From: Apostichopus japonicus
Taxonomy: Eukaryota; Echinodermata; Holothuroidea; Aspidochirotida; Stichopodidae
Reading direction: 5' to 3'
DNA: 64,000 nt
NCBI RefSeq assembly: GCF_037975245.1
Contig: NC_092581.1
Location: forward strand, 322,501 to 386,500
The notes beneath the pieces were generated by a model, which was not told the origin of the DNA, made no database searches, and saw only the letters and a list, made by a program, of their open reading frames with translations. Numbering within the stretch: the first letter of the stretch is position 1; each line of letters opens with the position of its first letter. Position numbers and translations under genes: made by a program. This document shows positions 13,760-24,551 of this stretch, one piece after another.

Positions 13760-14200
13760 GGTGGCATACTCCTATTGGAGTCTATATCAATCCGCTCAAA
13801 AGCAGCGGGAGAACATCTTTTTGTGACCTGTTATCAATCATGATCTAGTTTTTTGTGGCATGCATGCTAAAGAGCATTAATGGAAGTACATGTGGTGAGA
13901 AAATTGGGTTAATTGAGGCTATTTTAGACCCCTTTATGCCTCCCAGGAGCAGCGTAGGAAGTTTGTTTACCACTGAGTGAAGAGGTTTGTTTACAAGTGA
14001 CGAAAACTTCCGGCTCGGATAGCAAAAAATCTTCATGATCATGGTACGGAAACCTGATGATGCCATGAATGGCCAATTTGTCAGCTATCCGGTGATGGGT
14101 AGCGTTTAGCTAGTGAAAACTTCTTTCTAGACTAAGAGACCACATTACTTTTGTGATTTAGTGTGTAAGTCAATGGGGCTTTTAATGGGCGTATGCTACC
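13760..14200. mobile_element. MITE family 1, copy 1 (GGTGGCATAC inverted repeats)
   Basis: The element starts GGTGGCATACTCCTATT and ends with the near-inverted AATGGGCGTATGCTACC, giving terminal inverted repeats of about 16-18 bp. TTAA follows the right end. It has no credible coding sequence, so it is non-autonomous. About 27 bp present in copy 2 (near 16,235-16,265) are missing here. TTAA flanks with GG termini would fit a Kolobok- or piggyBac-type target preference, but no transposase links it to either. Confidence 0.7.
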
Positions 14201-16016
14201 TTAAGCAAAAATGCAAAAATTTTTCATTTTAAGTGCTAGAAGTCCCAATTTTGGACCAAAGTAGTTGCTATGGTGTGTAAAAATGGTTTTCAAGCAAAAG
14301 TCTGAAAATTCAAGCTTGTATGATTTTTACGCATAAATTAGTATTACAGACTTAAAGTACCACAAAGAGCATGTGCGTTTCTATACATGAGACCAGAACA
14401 ACATTTTGAGCATTTCTGACCAGTTTTCCTCCCAAATAAACTATTGGGTCATTAAGCCTTGACCTACCAAAGCTTCCGTAATTTGATTCATTCCTTGACC
14501 CTGCTAAGTAGGTGCCAAATGCACGATATTCAAAATCCTTCAGAATCAGACCAAAATGCCTGCCGTGTGTGTGACGTGAATGACTTAGTTCAGTGAAATT
14601 TGACATCCGTGGGCACCTATAGTACATGGTAACCATATTTTAGGTTATTTTTGCTAAAGTTGGAAGTACCTGGTGTTTGACTAAAGACAAATACTCAGTT
14701 TCAATTCATGAAATACCCATAATGTTGTTAGCTTAGGCCTCAGGTTCATAATGGCGCTACGTTAGTACCCTAGACCACGTCTACACCAGCTGTAGCACAA
14801 TGTTGTATGAGGTCTGTATCCTAAGTGGAGTGGCTGCTGAGTGCTAAAACCTTACACAGAGAATGTTTTGAGTCTTATTTAGCAAATAATCCACAAAGGT
14901 ATGCATTTTCTGCTCCTACATATGTGCATCAAGGGGTTTTGAGCCTATTTTCACTATCATTAGTTTTCTGTTGTTTTGTCAATTTTCAGAGAAAGTTGAT
15001 GTGCCAAGTCCTCAGCATTCACAGCGATATACTTTGAATGGGTGTGGTATCAATGGCCTCAACTGGTTAGATGAGGTAACAACAAATCCCAAACAACTCT
15101 GACAGCAGAAAGAGATATCCTGATGCTTCCATGGGAGATCTACTGTAGTAACTACAGTATAGGAACCAGTGCTCGCCACCAATGGAGAATAAGGTAATTT
15201 GACGTTGTTGTTCTTTGCCGAGCAACAAATTTGAATGTTTTATCATGAAATATGCCCCCCTATCCACCTCTCTTCCCTTATAACTGTCTTTAATACATTG
15301 TAACAACCTATGCACAAACCTTTAAATGGACTGGATATGCTGTTGAGGTGAACAGTGTATCTAGATAGCATTTCAGTATTTGTTCCTTTTGACTACTGTA
15401 CATACTGTTACAGTGTGTTTCAGTGTGTGGCCGTTGAGCGTGTCGTATCAAGAATATAGGAGGCGATCATTTATTTAGTAACAGACTTGGTTTATTATTG
15501 TACTTCAGTAGCCATATTCAATGGAGTGCACAGACTCGTAGTGTGTAATATGAAGAGCAAGTACGGTAGCTCATATTGATCAGCTACATAAATGTACTTG
15601 TCACACAGTGAGGCTGTGGTTTACAAATCCCGATGATCCAGTTTTGGCAAAGAACACCTTCAATTCTCTTCTCTTATTCTTAGTAACTTAGCAGTTGCAC
15701 TGGAGTGACATGCAATATCAGTTTAACATGTTCCAAACAGTTCAGGAATACATTGGGGTATGTCCTGTAGGTCAGTTTGGGAGGAATCAGCTGAGCTAAA
15801 CAAAAGTAGTTTTCATCACTTTTCAGAGCCAGAGACGAAAAAACCCTCCCCGCAGACCCTTCTCTGGATGACGTTTCTGCAGGTAGGGCAAGCCAGACCA
15901 AGTGGGCGGTGATCAGGAATACCAATACAACCTGCAGGAATCATAGATGCACCCAAATTGGTCAAGCTTATCAAAATTGGTGACTGGAAATGTTGTTGCA
16001 GTCGTAGACCTGGTTA
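14201..16016. other. No recognisable gene or repeat
   Basis: AT-rich sequence with only short, unrelated open frames and no splice-bounded coding segment I can support. I see no tandem repeat or inverted-repeat element here. Confidence 0.5.
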
Positions 16017-16198
16017 CTGCTTACACAGTATTGCTCATATGTGTATTTACACACTGCACCTTGCATACTGAAATCTCTGAAAATACATCTTTATGGACCT
16101 AAAATGATAATTGCATAGAATTTTGTTGTGGTTTATATTGTGACGACTATAAAAAGTATCATTTTGGTATTAAAAAAAAAAATTCATCTCTCACATAA
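16017..16198 (+). repeat. Dispersed repeat block, copy 2
   Basis: Closely matches 13,580-13,757 over its full length, with scattered substitutions and a short poly-A expansion near 16,173. It abuts copy 2 of MITE family 1 exactly as copy 1 does. Confidence 0.75.
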
Positions 16199-16666
16199 GG
16201 TGGCATACTCCTATTAGAGTCTATATCAGTCCGCTCGATTGTTCTCCTTCAAGAAAAGTGCCAAAAAGCAGCAGGGGAACATCTTTTGTGACCTGTTATC
16301 AATCATGATCTAGTTTTTTGTGGCTTGCATGTTGAAGAGCATTAATGGAAGTACATGTAGTGAGAAAATTGTGTCAATTGAGGCCATTTCAGACCCCTTT
16401 AAGGCCTCCCAGGAGCAGCGTAGGAAAATTGTTTACCACTGAGTGAAGAGGTTTGTTTACAAGTGACAAAAACTTCCGGCTCGGATAGCAAAAAATCTAC
16501 ATGGTCATGATACGGAAAATTGATGATGCCATAAAAGGCCAACTTGACAGCTATCCGGTGATGGGTAGCGTTTAGCTAGTGAAAACTTCTCTCTAGACTT
16601 AGAGACCACATTACTTTTGTGATTTAGTGTGTAAGTCAATGGGGCTTTTAATGGGCGTATGCTACC
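16199..16666. mobile_element. MITE family 1, copy 2 (most complete)
   Basis: This is the most complete copy (468 bp), bounded by GGTGGCATACTCCTATTA on the left and TAATGGGCGTATGCTACC on the right. Internally it matches copy 1 plus about 27 bp that copy 1 lacks. Immediately to the right begins sequence (ATTCTTGCCAGGTTTG) that recurs near 29,410, so the element sits inside or beside a degenerate copy of the transposon annotated at 28.6-29.6 kb. Confidence 0.75.
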
Positions 16667-17190
16667 TGAAGGATTCTTGCCAGGTTTGTTACTGTTTTTT
16701 TAAGCTTTTTATATGGACAAGAGTTCACTCTTGTAGCTACATAGTGATTCCAAACACAACCTTTGATTCAAGTCCTACAATTCTTCCATATCAGAAAGAC
16801 CTATAGGGTCGTCCCCACATCCATTGCTTGTCTCTCTGTGATAGCACTGTGATAGGCCCTTAATAGAGCTTGCAAATTAACAAACCTGTTTCCTGTAGAT
16901 TCTGCAAACATGGTTTGTTGTGACTGAGTTGAAAATATCTCATGTCCTTTATCTGCTGGGTTAATTACTCTCTCATACTCTTCCTTGTCGAGCCTTCTAT
17001 AAGCAGGTTTGCAAGAGGAATTAGTTGCCATATCTGTATCAGAAGAGCTAGGAATATCACCAGTGCAATTGGCATCAGCTTCAGCAGCTGTTCAAGCAGT
17101 AAAGCCAAACCTGTTACCTGGCTTGAAGGTTATTACATGCCTATCAAACATGCCTTTCCTTCTACCCATTGTTCTAAATACTAATCAGTT
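16667..17190 (-). pseudogene. Degenerate transposon ORF fragment (TTDADGKAC family, N-terminal side)
   Basis: Minus-strand fragment. The best open stretch (17,031 to 16,801, about 76 codons) reads CKPAYRRLDKEEYERVINP near its start. DNA matching this segment occurs at 21,935-22,087 and 29,405-29,560. In those loci the downstream part encodes the TTDADGKAC motif, so this is probably the upstream part of the same protein. Stops and shifts interrupt it. I do not recognise the family; a transposase of a DNA element is plausible but unproven. Confidence 0.45.
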
Positions 17191-17895
17191 TTTATCCTTA
17201 AAACATACCAATTTTCCAGTGACCTATTCACTAGTTTGGTTTGTAAGCATTTATTGGAAGTCTAAGCAGTTGAATAGCTACACATAGAATGATACAAGAC
17301 AAGACTTACACTGAGAAACTAGTCAATATGATCGACTACAACTAGTTTGGAATGTTGTTTGAACAGTGCCCTCATTCTAGATCCGGTCACAGCTAGTGCA
17401 TAGATCTCCTAAGTAGTTTTTGCACCAAAATCTGACAAAATACCTTTGAAAAGCAGTGCCAAAGTAACAAGTAACTTTTTCTCTTTCACTTTAGAGCCAC
17501 AGCTAAGGGCACATGCTTACTGGATGCTGGGAGTGATCAAATTTTCAGAGGGAAGAAGGCCAACCAAGTTTCCACCAGAGGGGGTAAGTAGCACCAAACT
17601 GAGGGACTGTGCTTAAAACACATTGTGTGGACCCAAGAACAATTTAGACATTCAGTAGATGCCTGTCATGCTGATGGAATGACTTCTTATCACACTAGGG
17701 AATATGTCAATCATTGGGCTCTCACTTGTTTAAAGTTCAGTACTGTATTATTCATATAGACTGTACAACATGTGTGAAACACCATATGATGATTCACCCA
17801 ATAGACAGAGATACACAGAAATGATGTAAGTCACAACTTCTCAAACTATCATAAAAAGGAGGTTTAATGTGGAGTTTAAATATCTCAGCTGTTAC
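17190..17895 (+). repeat. Duplicated segment, copy A
   Basis: Matches 23,335-24,053 with high similarity over about 700 bp, from CCAGTGACCTATTCACTAG through the AAAGGAGGTTTAATG region. In both places a copy of MITE family 1 follows at once, so the duplicated unit includes the start of that element. The final 75 bp also match 30,236-30,305, left of copy 5. Confidence 0.8.
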
Positions 17896-17899
17896 TTAA

Positions 17900-18240
17900 G
17901 GTGGCATACTCCTATTAGCATCTATATCAACCTGCACAAGTGTTCTCCTTCAGGAAAAGTTCCAAAGAGCAACAGGAGAACATCTTTGTTTATATCTTAT
18001 CAATTAGGATCTGGTTTTCTTGGTTTGGCTGTAATGGAGCATGAATGGAAGTACAAGTGGTACACAGATTGGGTCAGTTGAGGCAAGTTTAGACCACTTT
18101 AGGTCTCCCTGGAGCAGCATATGAACATTGTTTACTGCTGAGTAAAGAGGTTTGTTTACAAGTGAAGAAAATTTCAAGCTCTCATAGGAAACAAAAAGTC
18201 TGCACAGTCATGATAAAGAAACTTGAGGTTCAAATGAATG
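17900..18240. mobile_element. MITE family 1, copy 3 (right end missing)
   Basis: Begins TTAAGGTGGCATACTCCTATT, giving an intact left terminus with TTAA on its outer side. Similarity to copies 1 and 2 stops near 18,240, before the right inverted repeat. Truncated and non-coding. Confidence 0.65.
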
Positions 18241-20529
18241 TGATAAATTAATTAGAATAAACCAAAAGCAAATAGAATAAAGGGTAATTTAAACCAAGAA
18301 ATACTGCATGACGCAACTCACATGCATACCTGTAAATGTTACCCACGCACGACGACACATACAACACTGACACGTAAAGGGAAACACAGCATCACACGCA
18401 TTAAAACAATCGAAGACCATTAACAGGGTGTACTGCTGAGTTTCTGGAGAAAGATTGTAGAACAAACCACCTGCTGCTGAAGAAACAAAGTCTAAACATT
18501 CAAGAGTTCTGCTGCCTCCATTGGTCTTTATTATAACTTTCTGTCAAATATCATTGGAGATATGGATATTTTGGCTTCCAGATTAAAGGTACAAAGCCAA
18601 CATGTCTGGGAGGAAATGCTCCTAAAAAGGTCAATGCCCGTTCACTGATGCACATATTATATGACATCACGGTCACGCCAATACATGTGTCTAAATGCTT
18701 CAAAGCATGCCTTTTCTTTCATTGTTGATGCTGGATCTGGAAAATAACCATTTCATCCTTAATTAGAAGTCTTGAATTTTAATATATCAACACTGAGGGA
18801 ACCCTGAAGGATTGATAATCCAACACAATTGTAGAATAGAAAAGGTGAGGGATTTCTCAACCAAGGCTTCCTATACAATTGAGTTTTCTCCTGGCATCTT
18901 GAATCCAGTGAAATGACCATTGGCTGGAAACTCACTTCTGATTCTTTGGACTGCACATGATGGTAGCACAACCCTGACGTGTCTTGCTAGGAACCCCCAG
19001 CACCTTTGAACCTGTTGACCGTAGGCTATGTATCTGTACTGCCTAAAAAAAAATATTGAAAGTTCAAAATGTATGAATGTTGGCCCATGATGTCCACAAT
19101 AACAAGCAGGGATACAATGTACAGTTATGGTTACATTTGTTGTGAATTTACACCTTCCATATTTCATGAAACATTCTTTTGTTCAGACAATTGATTTGCA
19201 AAACTCCAGGCCTAAGTACTAGCCTAGTAATAATGAGTATAAAATGACACATATGCCTACCTAGCATGGCTGCATAATGCAGCTTACGTCCCGAGCCAAA
19301 CTTTCAGTATGTAACCACCACTACTACTACTACTACGCACCATACTGAACATGTATGAATACATAGCCAACACACAGTACATATGGGTTGTAAGGATTCT
19401 ATGGTTGTAAGTCACCGTAACACAACTCACAATATGGTTAAGGCAGTTCCGCGAATTCCAACCACACATGCAAAAAATGGACTGGATTTTGTTTGCTTCA
19501 TTACTAAATTCTTACCAGGTTGTATGCTCCTTGCAATAGTTCCGAACGGGTTTCTTCTTCGATATGTTGTGGAGCTTCAATTTCGGCTCATTTGACAGGC
19601 TCGAACTGATACGGTTCTATATCCTAACAGTAACACCTCAGGTCCACCCTCAACATTTGGTTCAATATTGGCATGATCATCGCCTTCACTCTCTGCTTCG
19701 AATATTAGAAAGGGCACTCCAATTCTAGTACAATTTCACTGCCTGGTGAAGAACCACTATCACTTTGAACTTCGGTTGCCACATTTGGTTCTAAATCTGA
19801 CATTCCACAGGAAATTTAGATTTGAATTCGTGCTGACTTGTTATCGATTGTTTTGTGTATTTATGTACACTTGTCGGAGTGTAGGTATGATATATGTTCG
19901 GAGGAAACAGCGAGAGCAAATCGTGTTCCTAAAATGTTGTCACATTAGGTCATGAGATTACGAAAAAAAATTTCGAAGGGAAAAATCAAGTTTCTAATTG
20001 GCAGAGTGGTTGATATATGTTCTAGAGAACATGCTTAGATGGATCCCAAAAATACAGGATGTTGAAATTTTCGTGTCGTGGCCATAATAAGTAAGAATTT
20101 GAAAATTGCCATTTTAGACTCTATGAGCCTTAAGTATAGCTAAGGGTATTGGTTATGATATGTAATCACGGAATATGACAAAAAGGTCTCATCATTTTAC
20201 GCTTGAGTGATTTGGGGGCAAATTTTGTGAAAAATCACCAAAATATCGCAATGTGGCACGAGATTGACACGGAAGTAACAACACATTGGTACACCATGGC
20301 ATGTGCCCAAAAATGCACTGATGAAGTAATAATTAGACTGGAAGAACATGTTCATGGCCTGTAGATACCAATGTACTACCTGTGTCTGTTGTTTTGATCT
20401 GTGTGTTATTGAGATGTGTAGTAGTACAAGTAAAGGATGGTATAAGGAGCCACTAGTTTCAATGTTAAGCTATTGAACAAGTAAAACCTGAGGAACTGAA
20501 GTTGTACATCTGGTGAGTAGTCTACTTTT
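18241..20529. other. No recognisable gene or repeat
   Basis: Mostly AT-rich unique sequence. Short frames of 60-98 codons occur on both strands without homology I can recognise, paired splice sites or repeated structure. A short CTA/ACT run lies near 19,318-19,335. Confidence 0.5.
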
Positions 20530-20537
20530 ATACAGTG

Positions 20538-21479
20538 TAGTGCTGATAGTCGTGATCGATTAATCGCCAGTAGTCGCGATTACACTTTGGAAGTTTGATT
20601 AATCGCTCTCAAAACCTAAGTTGCGATTACTGGACTAAAGCTAGCACTACACACAATCTGCTATTGAAAAATAGCCTAACCTATCAAAAACAACACTTAA
20701 GCAGTTTGTCAGCAAATATTGCAAACACAGGTTCTTACAATGCTACACTAGAACTGTGCTGTGTTAAAAATCAGCAAGCACCTGTTCAGGTTAGATTCAT
20801 GCGTTTACTTGTTAGTAATACGATTGTTCTGCAGTGCAACATTTAGTCCTAGCAATATTTCATCATTGCGCATAATTGCAAATTCCCAAATTTATTAATC
20901 TTTAATGATTGCCAAAGAATTTGTAATTTCTTCAAACATGCATGTTTACAGTATATTTCATTTCTGGCCAGTGGTTCACATGTATCATATGTCTGATAGA
21001 GTGTGTCGATTGCGGTGAAGTTTCATTTCAATGTGTCATAATATGTGCGTGCTATCACACTAGGCTAAAGCCTAGCCTAGAAGGTGAACGTCCTTCTACA
21101 GAAAACTCTTGCATAGTAATCATCACACCGCTACAGGGTGTTGCATCTATTCATTTTTTTGCTGTGATTAGTGCTAGTAGTTGTAGTAGCCTTGTAGATC
21201 CATTCCAAAGTTTTTGATTTACTTTGAAGGATTTTAAGAAATGTTGAATATTGAAATTTGTTGACAGTTTTTGTTTGGTAGATGTTTTAACATGAATTAG
21301 ACATCACACATTAAGACTTGAAAGAACAAATAGGGACAGTGCACCATGGAAAAAGATTTGTTTGACTGTATTTCTGCAATGTAGAAATGACAGTGATGAT
21401 GCCATAACTGTAACCGAGTATCGCGAGAAGAGCTATGCGATTAATCAACTACAAAAGTAAGAGTCGACTATCAGCACTA
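20538..21479. mobile_element. hAT-like non-autonomous element, 942 bp
   Basis: Terminal inverted repeats TAGTGCTGATAGTCG (left) and CGACTATCAGCACTA (right). The flanks are ATACAGTG (20,530-20,537) and ATACTGTG (21,480-21,487), an 8 bp target duplication with one mismatch. Subterminal ATTAATCG motifs occur at both ends. Eight-base duplications and TAGTG-type ends fit the hAT superfamily. There is no transposase-length frame, so it depends on another element. Confidence 0.75.
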
Positions 21480-21934
21480 ATACTGTGTACCTAGCAGAGC
21501 AAAAAGCGACAGTCAGAATTTAAATGCATACATTACAATGTAATATATGTGGTGTAAGAATCAGTTTTATTGAGACCCAGACTGCAATCAGAATAAGGAT
21601 AGGCCTATATACAGTAACACATTTGTAAATGGAAAGCTCACACCTTCACAATGTCAGACTAAGATTGGATGGCATGGGCTGATGAAATAAATGCAAATGT
21701 TGCAAAATATACATCAGCCCCAACAAGTTACACAAAGGGCTGCAGGATGTGGACAGGTGCCTACACCATCAGTAAGCCAGGGGCACCAGCATATGGCATT
21801 ATCCGCACAATGCTATCCCTGGCAGCTAAGAGAAGAGCCACATACCAGCATCTGCTCTTCAAAGTATTGTGCAAAGAAATTAACTTTTTAAGTACCAAAT
21901 CATTTCACATTTCCCACATATGCCACAACAGCCT

Positions 21935-22087
21935 ATGTGTGGAGGTGTCACATCCATTGCTTGTGTCTCTGTGAGCCATCATAGCACTGTGACAGGCCCT
22001 TAATAAGACTTGCAAATTTACTAACCTGTTTACTGTAGATTTTGTCATATATCAGAGGAGAGTACTGCTTTAGTCAGTGCTCTGTAG
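21935..22087 (-). repeat. Fragment of the TTDADGKAC transposon, left of a LINE insertion
   Basis: Shares CACTGTGA(C/T)AGGCCCTTAAT and neighbouring sequence with 16,828-16,905, and ATATCAGAGGAGAGTACTGC with 28,707-28,727. The similarity breaks near 22,087 and resumes at 23,223 (CAGAATGATAAGCTGCAGCC against 28,796). The intervening reverse transcriptase sequence was therefore inserted here, with roughly 45 bp of the host element lost. Confidence 0.65.
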
Positions 22088-23135
22088 AGAGACCTGTTTA
22101 TTGAAATCTAAACTGTACACTATGGGTGTTTCACATCAGGTTCTCTGCTGGGTGGATGCTTTTCTGAGTGATAGAGAGCAGTCGGTTGTTGTCAATGGGT
22201 CTAGGTCTAATCCTTCTAAGGTTACTTCCGGTGTTCCGCAAGGGTCAGTTTTGGGACCCATTCTCTTCCTGGCCTATATTAATGATATTGGTAATGCTGT
22301 TTCTTCTGGTGTCCGACTGTTCGCTGATGACTGTGTCTGTTATCGGGTTATCGATGATGTCAGTGATGGTCAGCAACTTCAGGAAGATATTAATATACTA
22401 GGGCAATGGGCTAAAGATTGGGGCATGAGTTTCCAGCCGGGGAAATGTAACATTATGACCATTACTAGAAAGAGGAAACCTGTAAATTTCAATTACATGC
22501 TCAATGGGGTTCACTTGGTTAAGGTTGATTGTATTAAATATCTGGGTATTCATATCACTTCAGATCTCAACTGGGGAAAGCATATTCAAAATGTGTGTAA
22601 CAAAGGAAATAGGATATTGGGAGTTCTTTGTAGAAACTTATCCCCTTGTTCGAAGGATGCAAAATTGGCTGCATATAAAGGTCTCCTCCTGCCAGTATTG
22701 GAATATGCCAGTTCTGTCTGGGATCCCCACCAAGCTTTCTTGCAGCACAACCTCGAAAACATTCAGAGGCGTGCAGCCCGTTTCATCGCTTCAGATTATT
22801 CAAGAGAGCCTGGCTCTGTCTCATCTCTGTTACGGGACCTAAACCTGGTGCCCTTGGCAGAGAGGCGCAGACAAAGTAGAATCATCTTATTTGCTAAGGG
22901 CATCTATGGTCAGGCTCAGATCCCTATTGACTGCCTAAGAAAGCCTCTGCGTAGGAGTCGGAACATGCACGATATGCATTTCTGCCAACTGTATGCCAGT
23001 ACCAATTGCTATAAGTACAGTTTTTTTCCAAATACAATTAGGGATTGGAATAGTCTGCCTTCAGACCTCATTAGTAGTTCCAGTGGTTCTGTGAATCCTG
23101 TCACTTATATCAGTACTCGGGTCAGATCTAATTAA
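22088..23135 (+). CDS. 5'-truncated LINE reverse transcriptase (Jockey/CR1-like)
   Basis: An uninterrupted frame of about 350 codons encodes the reverse transcriptase core and thumb of a non-LTR retrotransposon. Visible motifs in order are SGVPQGSVLGP, then the catalytic LFADD box about 40 residues later, GMSFQPGKC and KYLGI. The thumb-like AAYKGLLLPVLEYASSVWDP, NIQRRAARFI and the C-terminal FFPNTIRDWNSLP follow. The apurinic endonuclease and the finger part of the polymerase are missing, and there is no native start codon; the first in-frame ATG (near 22,122) is internal. This is a dead-on-arrival 5'-truncated insertion, although the remaining frame is intact, which suggests fairly recent insertion. 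A 3' tail of about 85 bp follows with no poly-A. Clade placement (Jockey, CR1, L2 or Rex) is uncertain. Confidence 0.85.
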
Positions 23136-23310
23136 TTACTCTCTTGACGTGTGTGTGGTGAGATATTGTCCCTTTTTGCGGATGTGTCACCGTATCGAAG
23201 ACGAAGACGAGGTGTACTACATCAGAATGATAAGCTGCAGCCATTGTTCTACTGAATCCATTACATGCCTTGCCATCAGCATCAGTTGTGAGGTACATGA
23301 CCGTACCCAT
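23128..23310 (-). pseudogene. Fragment of TTDADGKAC-type transposon ORF
   Basis: Minus-strand peptide containing YLTTDADGKACNGFSRTMAAA. It matches CLTTDADGKACKG..GTMAAA encoded at 28.8 kb. The fragment starts where the inserted LINE ends. Conservation of the motif at protein level in two diverged copies supports a once-functional coding sequence. Confidence 0.6.
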
Positions 23311-23334
23311 TCTTCATAATAATAATCAGTTTTT

Positions 23335-24053
23335 TATCCTCAAAGTTCAACAAAATTCCAGTGACCTATTCACTAGTTTGTTTGTATACAAATGCTTAAA
23401 TGGTTATAAGCATTTATTGGAAGTCTAAGCAGTTGAATAGCTACACATAGAATGATACAAGACAAGACTTACACTGAGAAACTAGTCAATATGATCTACT
23501 ACAACGATTTAGGAATGTTGCTTGAACAGCGCCCTCATTCTAGATCTGGTCACAGCTAGAACATAGGTCTCCTGAGTAGTTTTCGCAACAAAATCTGACA
23601 AAATACCTTTGAAAAGCAGTGCCAAAGTAACAAGTAACTTTTTCTCTTTCATTTTAGGGCCAGAGTTTACTCGATACAGGGAGTGATCACATTTTCAGAG
23701 GGAAGAAGGCCAACTTGCGTCAAGTTTCCACCAGAGGGGATAAGTAGCACCAACTGAGGGACTGTGCTTAAAACACATTGTGTGGACCCAAGAACAATTT
23801 AGACATTCAGTAGATGCCAGCCATGCTGATGGAATGACTTCTAATCACACTAGGGAATATGTCAACCATTGGGCTCTCACTTGTTTAAAGTTCAGTACTG
23901 CATTATTCATATAGACTGTACAACATGTGTGAGACACCATATGAAGATTCACACAATAGACAGAGATAAACAAAAATGATATAAGTCATTACTTCTGAAA
24001 CTATCATAAAAAGAGGTTGAAAGTGGATTTTAGAAATGTCAACTGTTACTTTA
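23335..24053 (+). repeat. Duplicated segment, copy B
   Basis: Counterpart of 17,190-17,895, with small indels (for example an extra stretch around 23,385-23,405) and scattered substitutions. It leads directly into a truncated copy of MITE family 1. Confidence 0.8.
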
Positions 24054-24165
24054 GCTGGCATACTCCTATTAGCATCTATATCAATCCGTACCAAGTGTGC
24101 TTCTTCAGAAAAAGTGCCAAAAAGCAACAGGAGACATCTTTTCTGATATGTCATCAATCACTGGA
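24054..24165. mobile_element. MITE family 1, copy 4 (fragment)
   Basis: Starts GCTGGCATACTCCTATTAGC and matches copies 2 and 3 as far as the GATATGTCATCAATCA segment. Only about 110 bp are left; the rest, including the right terminus, is missing. Confidence 0.6.
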
Positions 24166-24551
24166 CTGGTTTATGTTTTTAGTTCTACCATGTAGCTTGT
24201 ACTCTCTCTCTGAGTTGTGCTCACCTCCTTCTGTATGCTCTGCCTCTGTTATATAGTCTATCATACTGTTGTTTCCTTTGCATCTGTTTCAGAGTCTGGA
24301 TACATAGACTATTTGAGCTCACCTCTAATCCTGCAGCTTCCATCTTCCTGGCTATGGACTCTTCAGGCCCTTTATTTGTAATGTTTGTGGCACTGTGGTC
24401 CCTGTACTGACTGTTGCATGAAATGCTTGTGCTATGTTTTGGATTGGAAACTGGAAAGCATTATTGACTACCTCTGCTTTTTGAGTGGAAGTCTGAAACT
24501 GAGTGGACCATAAACGTTTGCTGCAGGTGGGTGTCTCAGGTATTTCATTTA

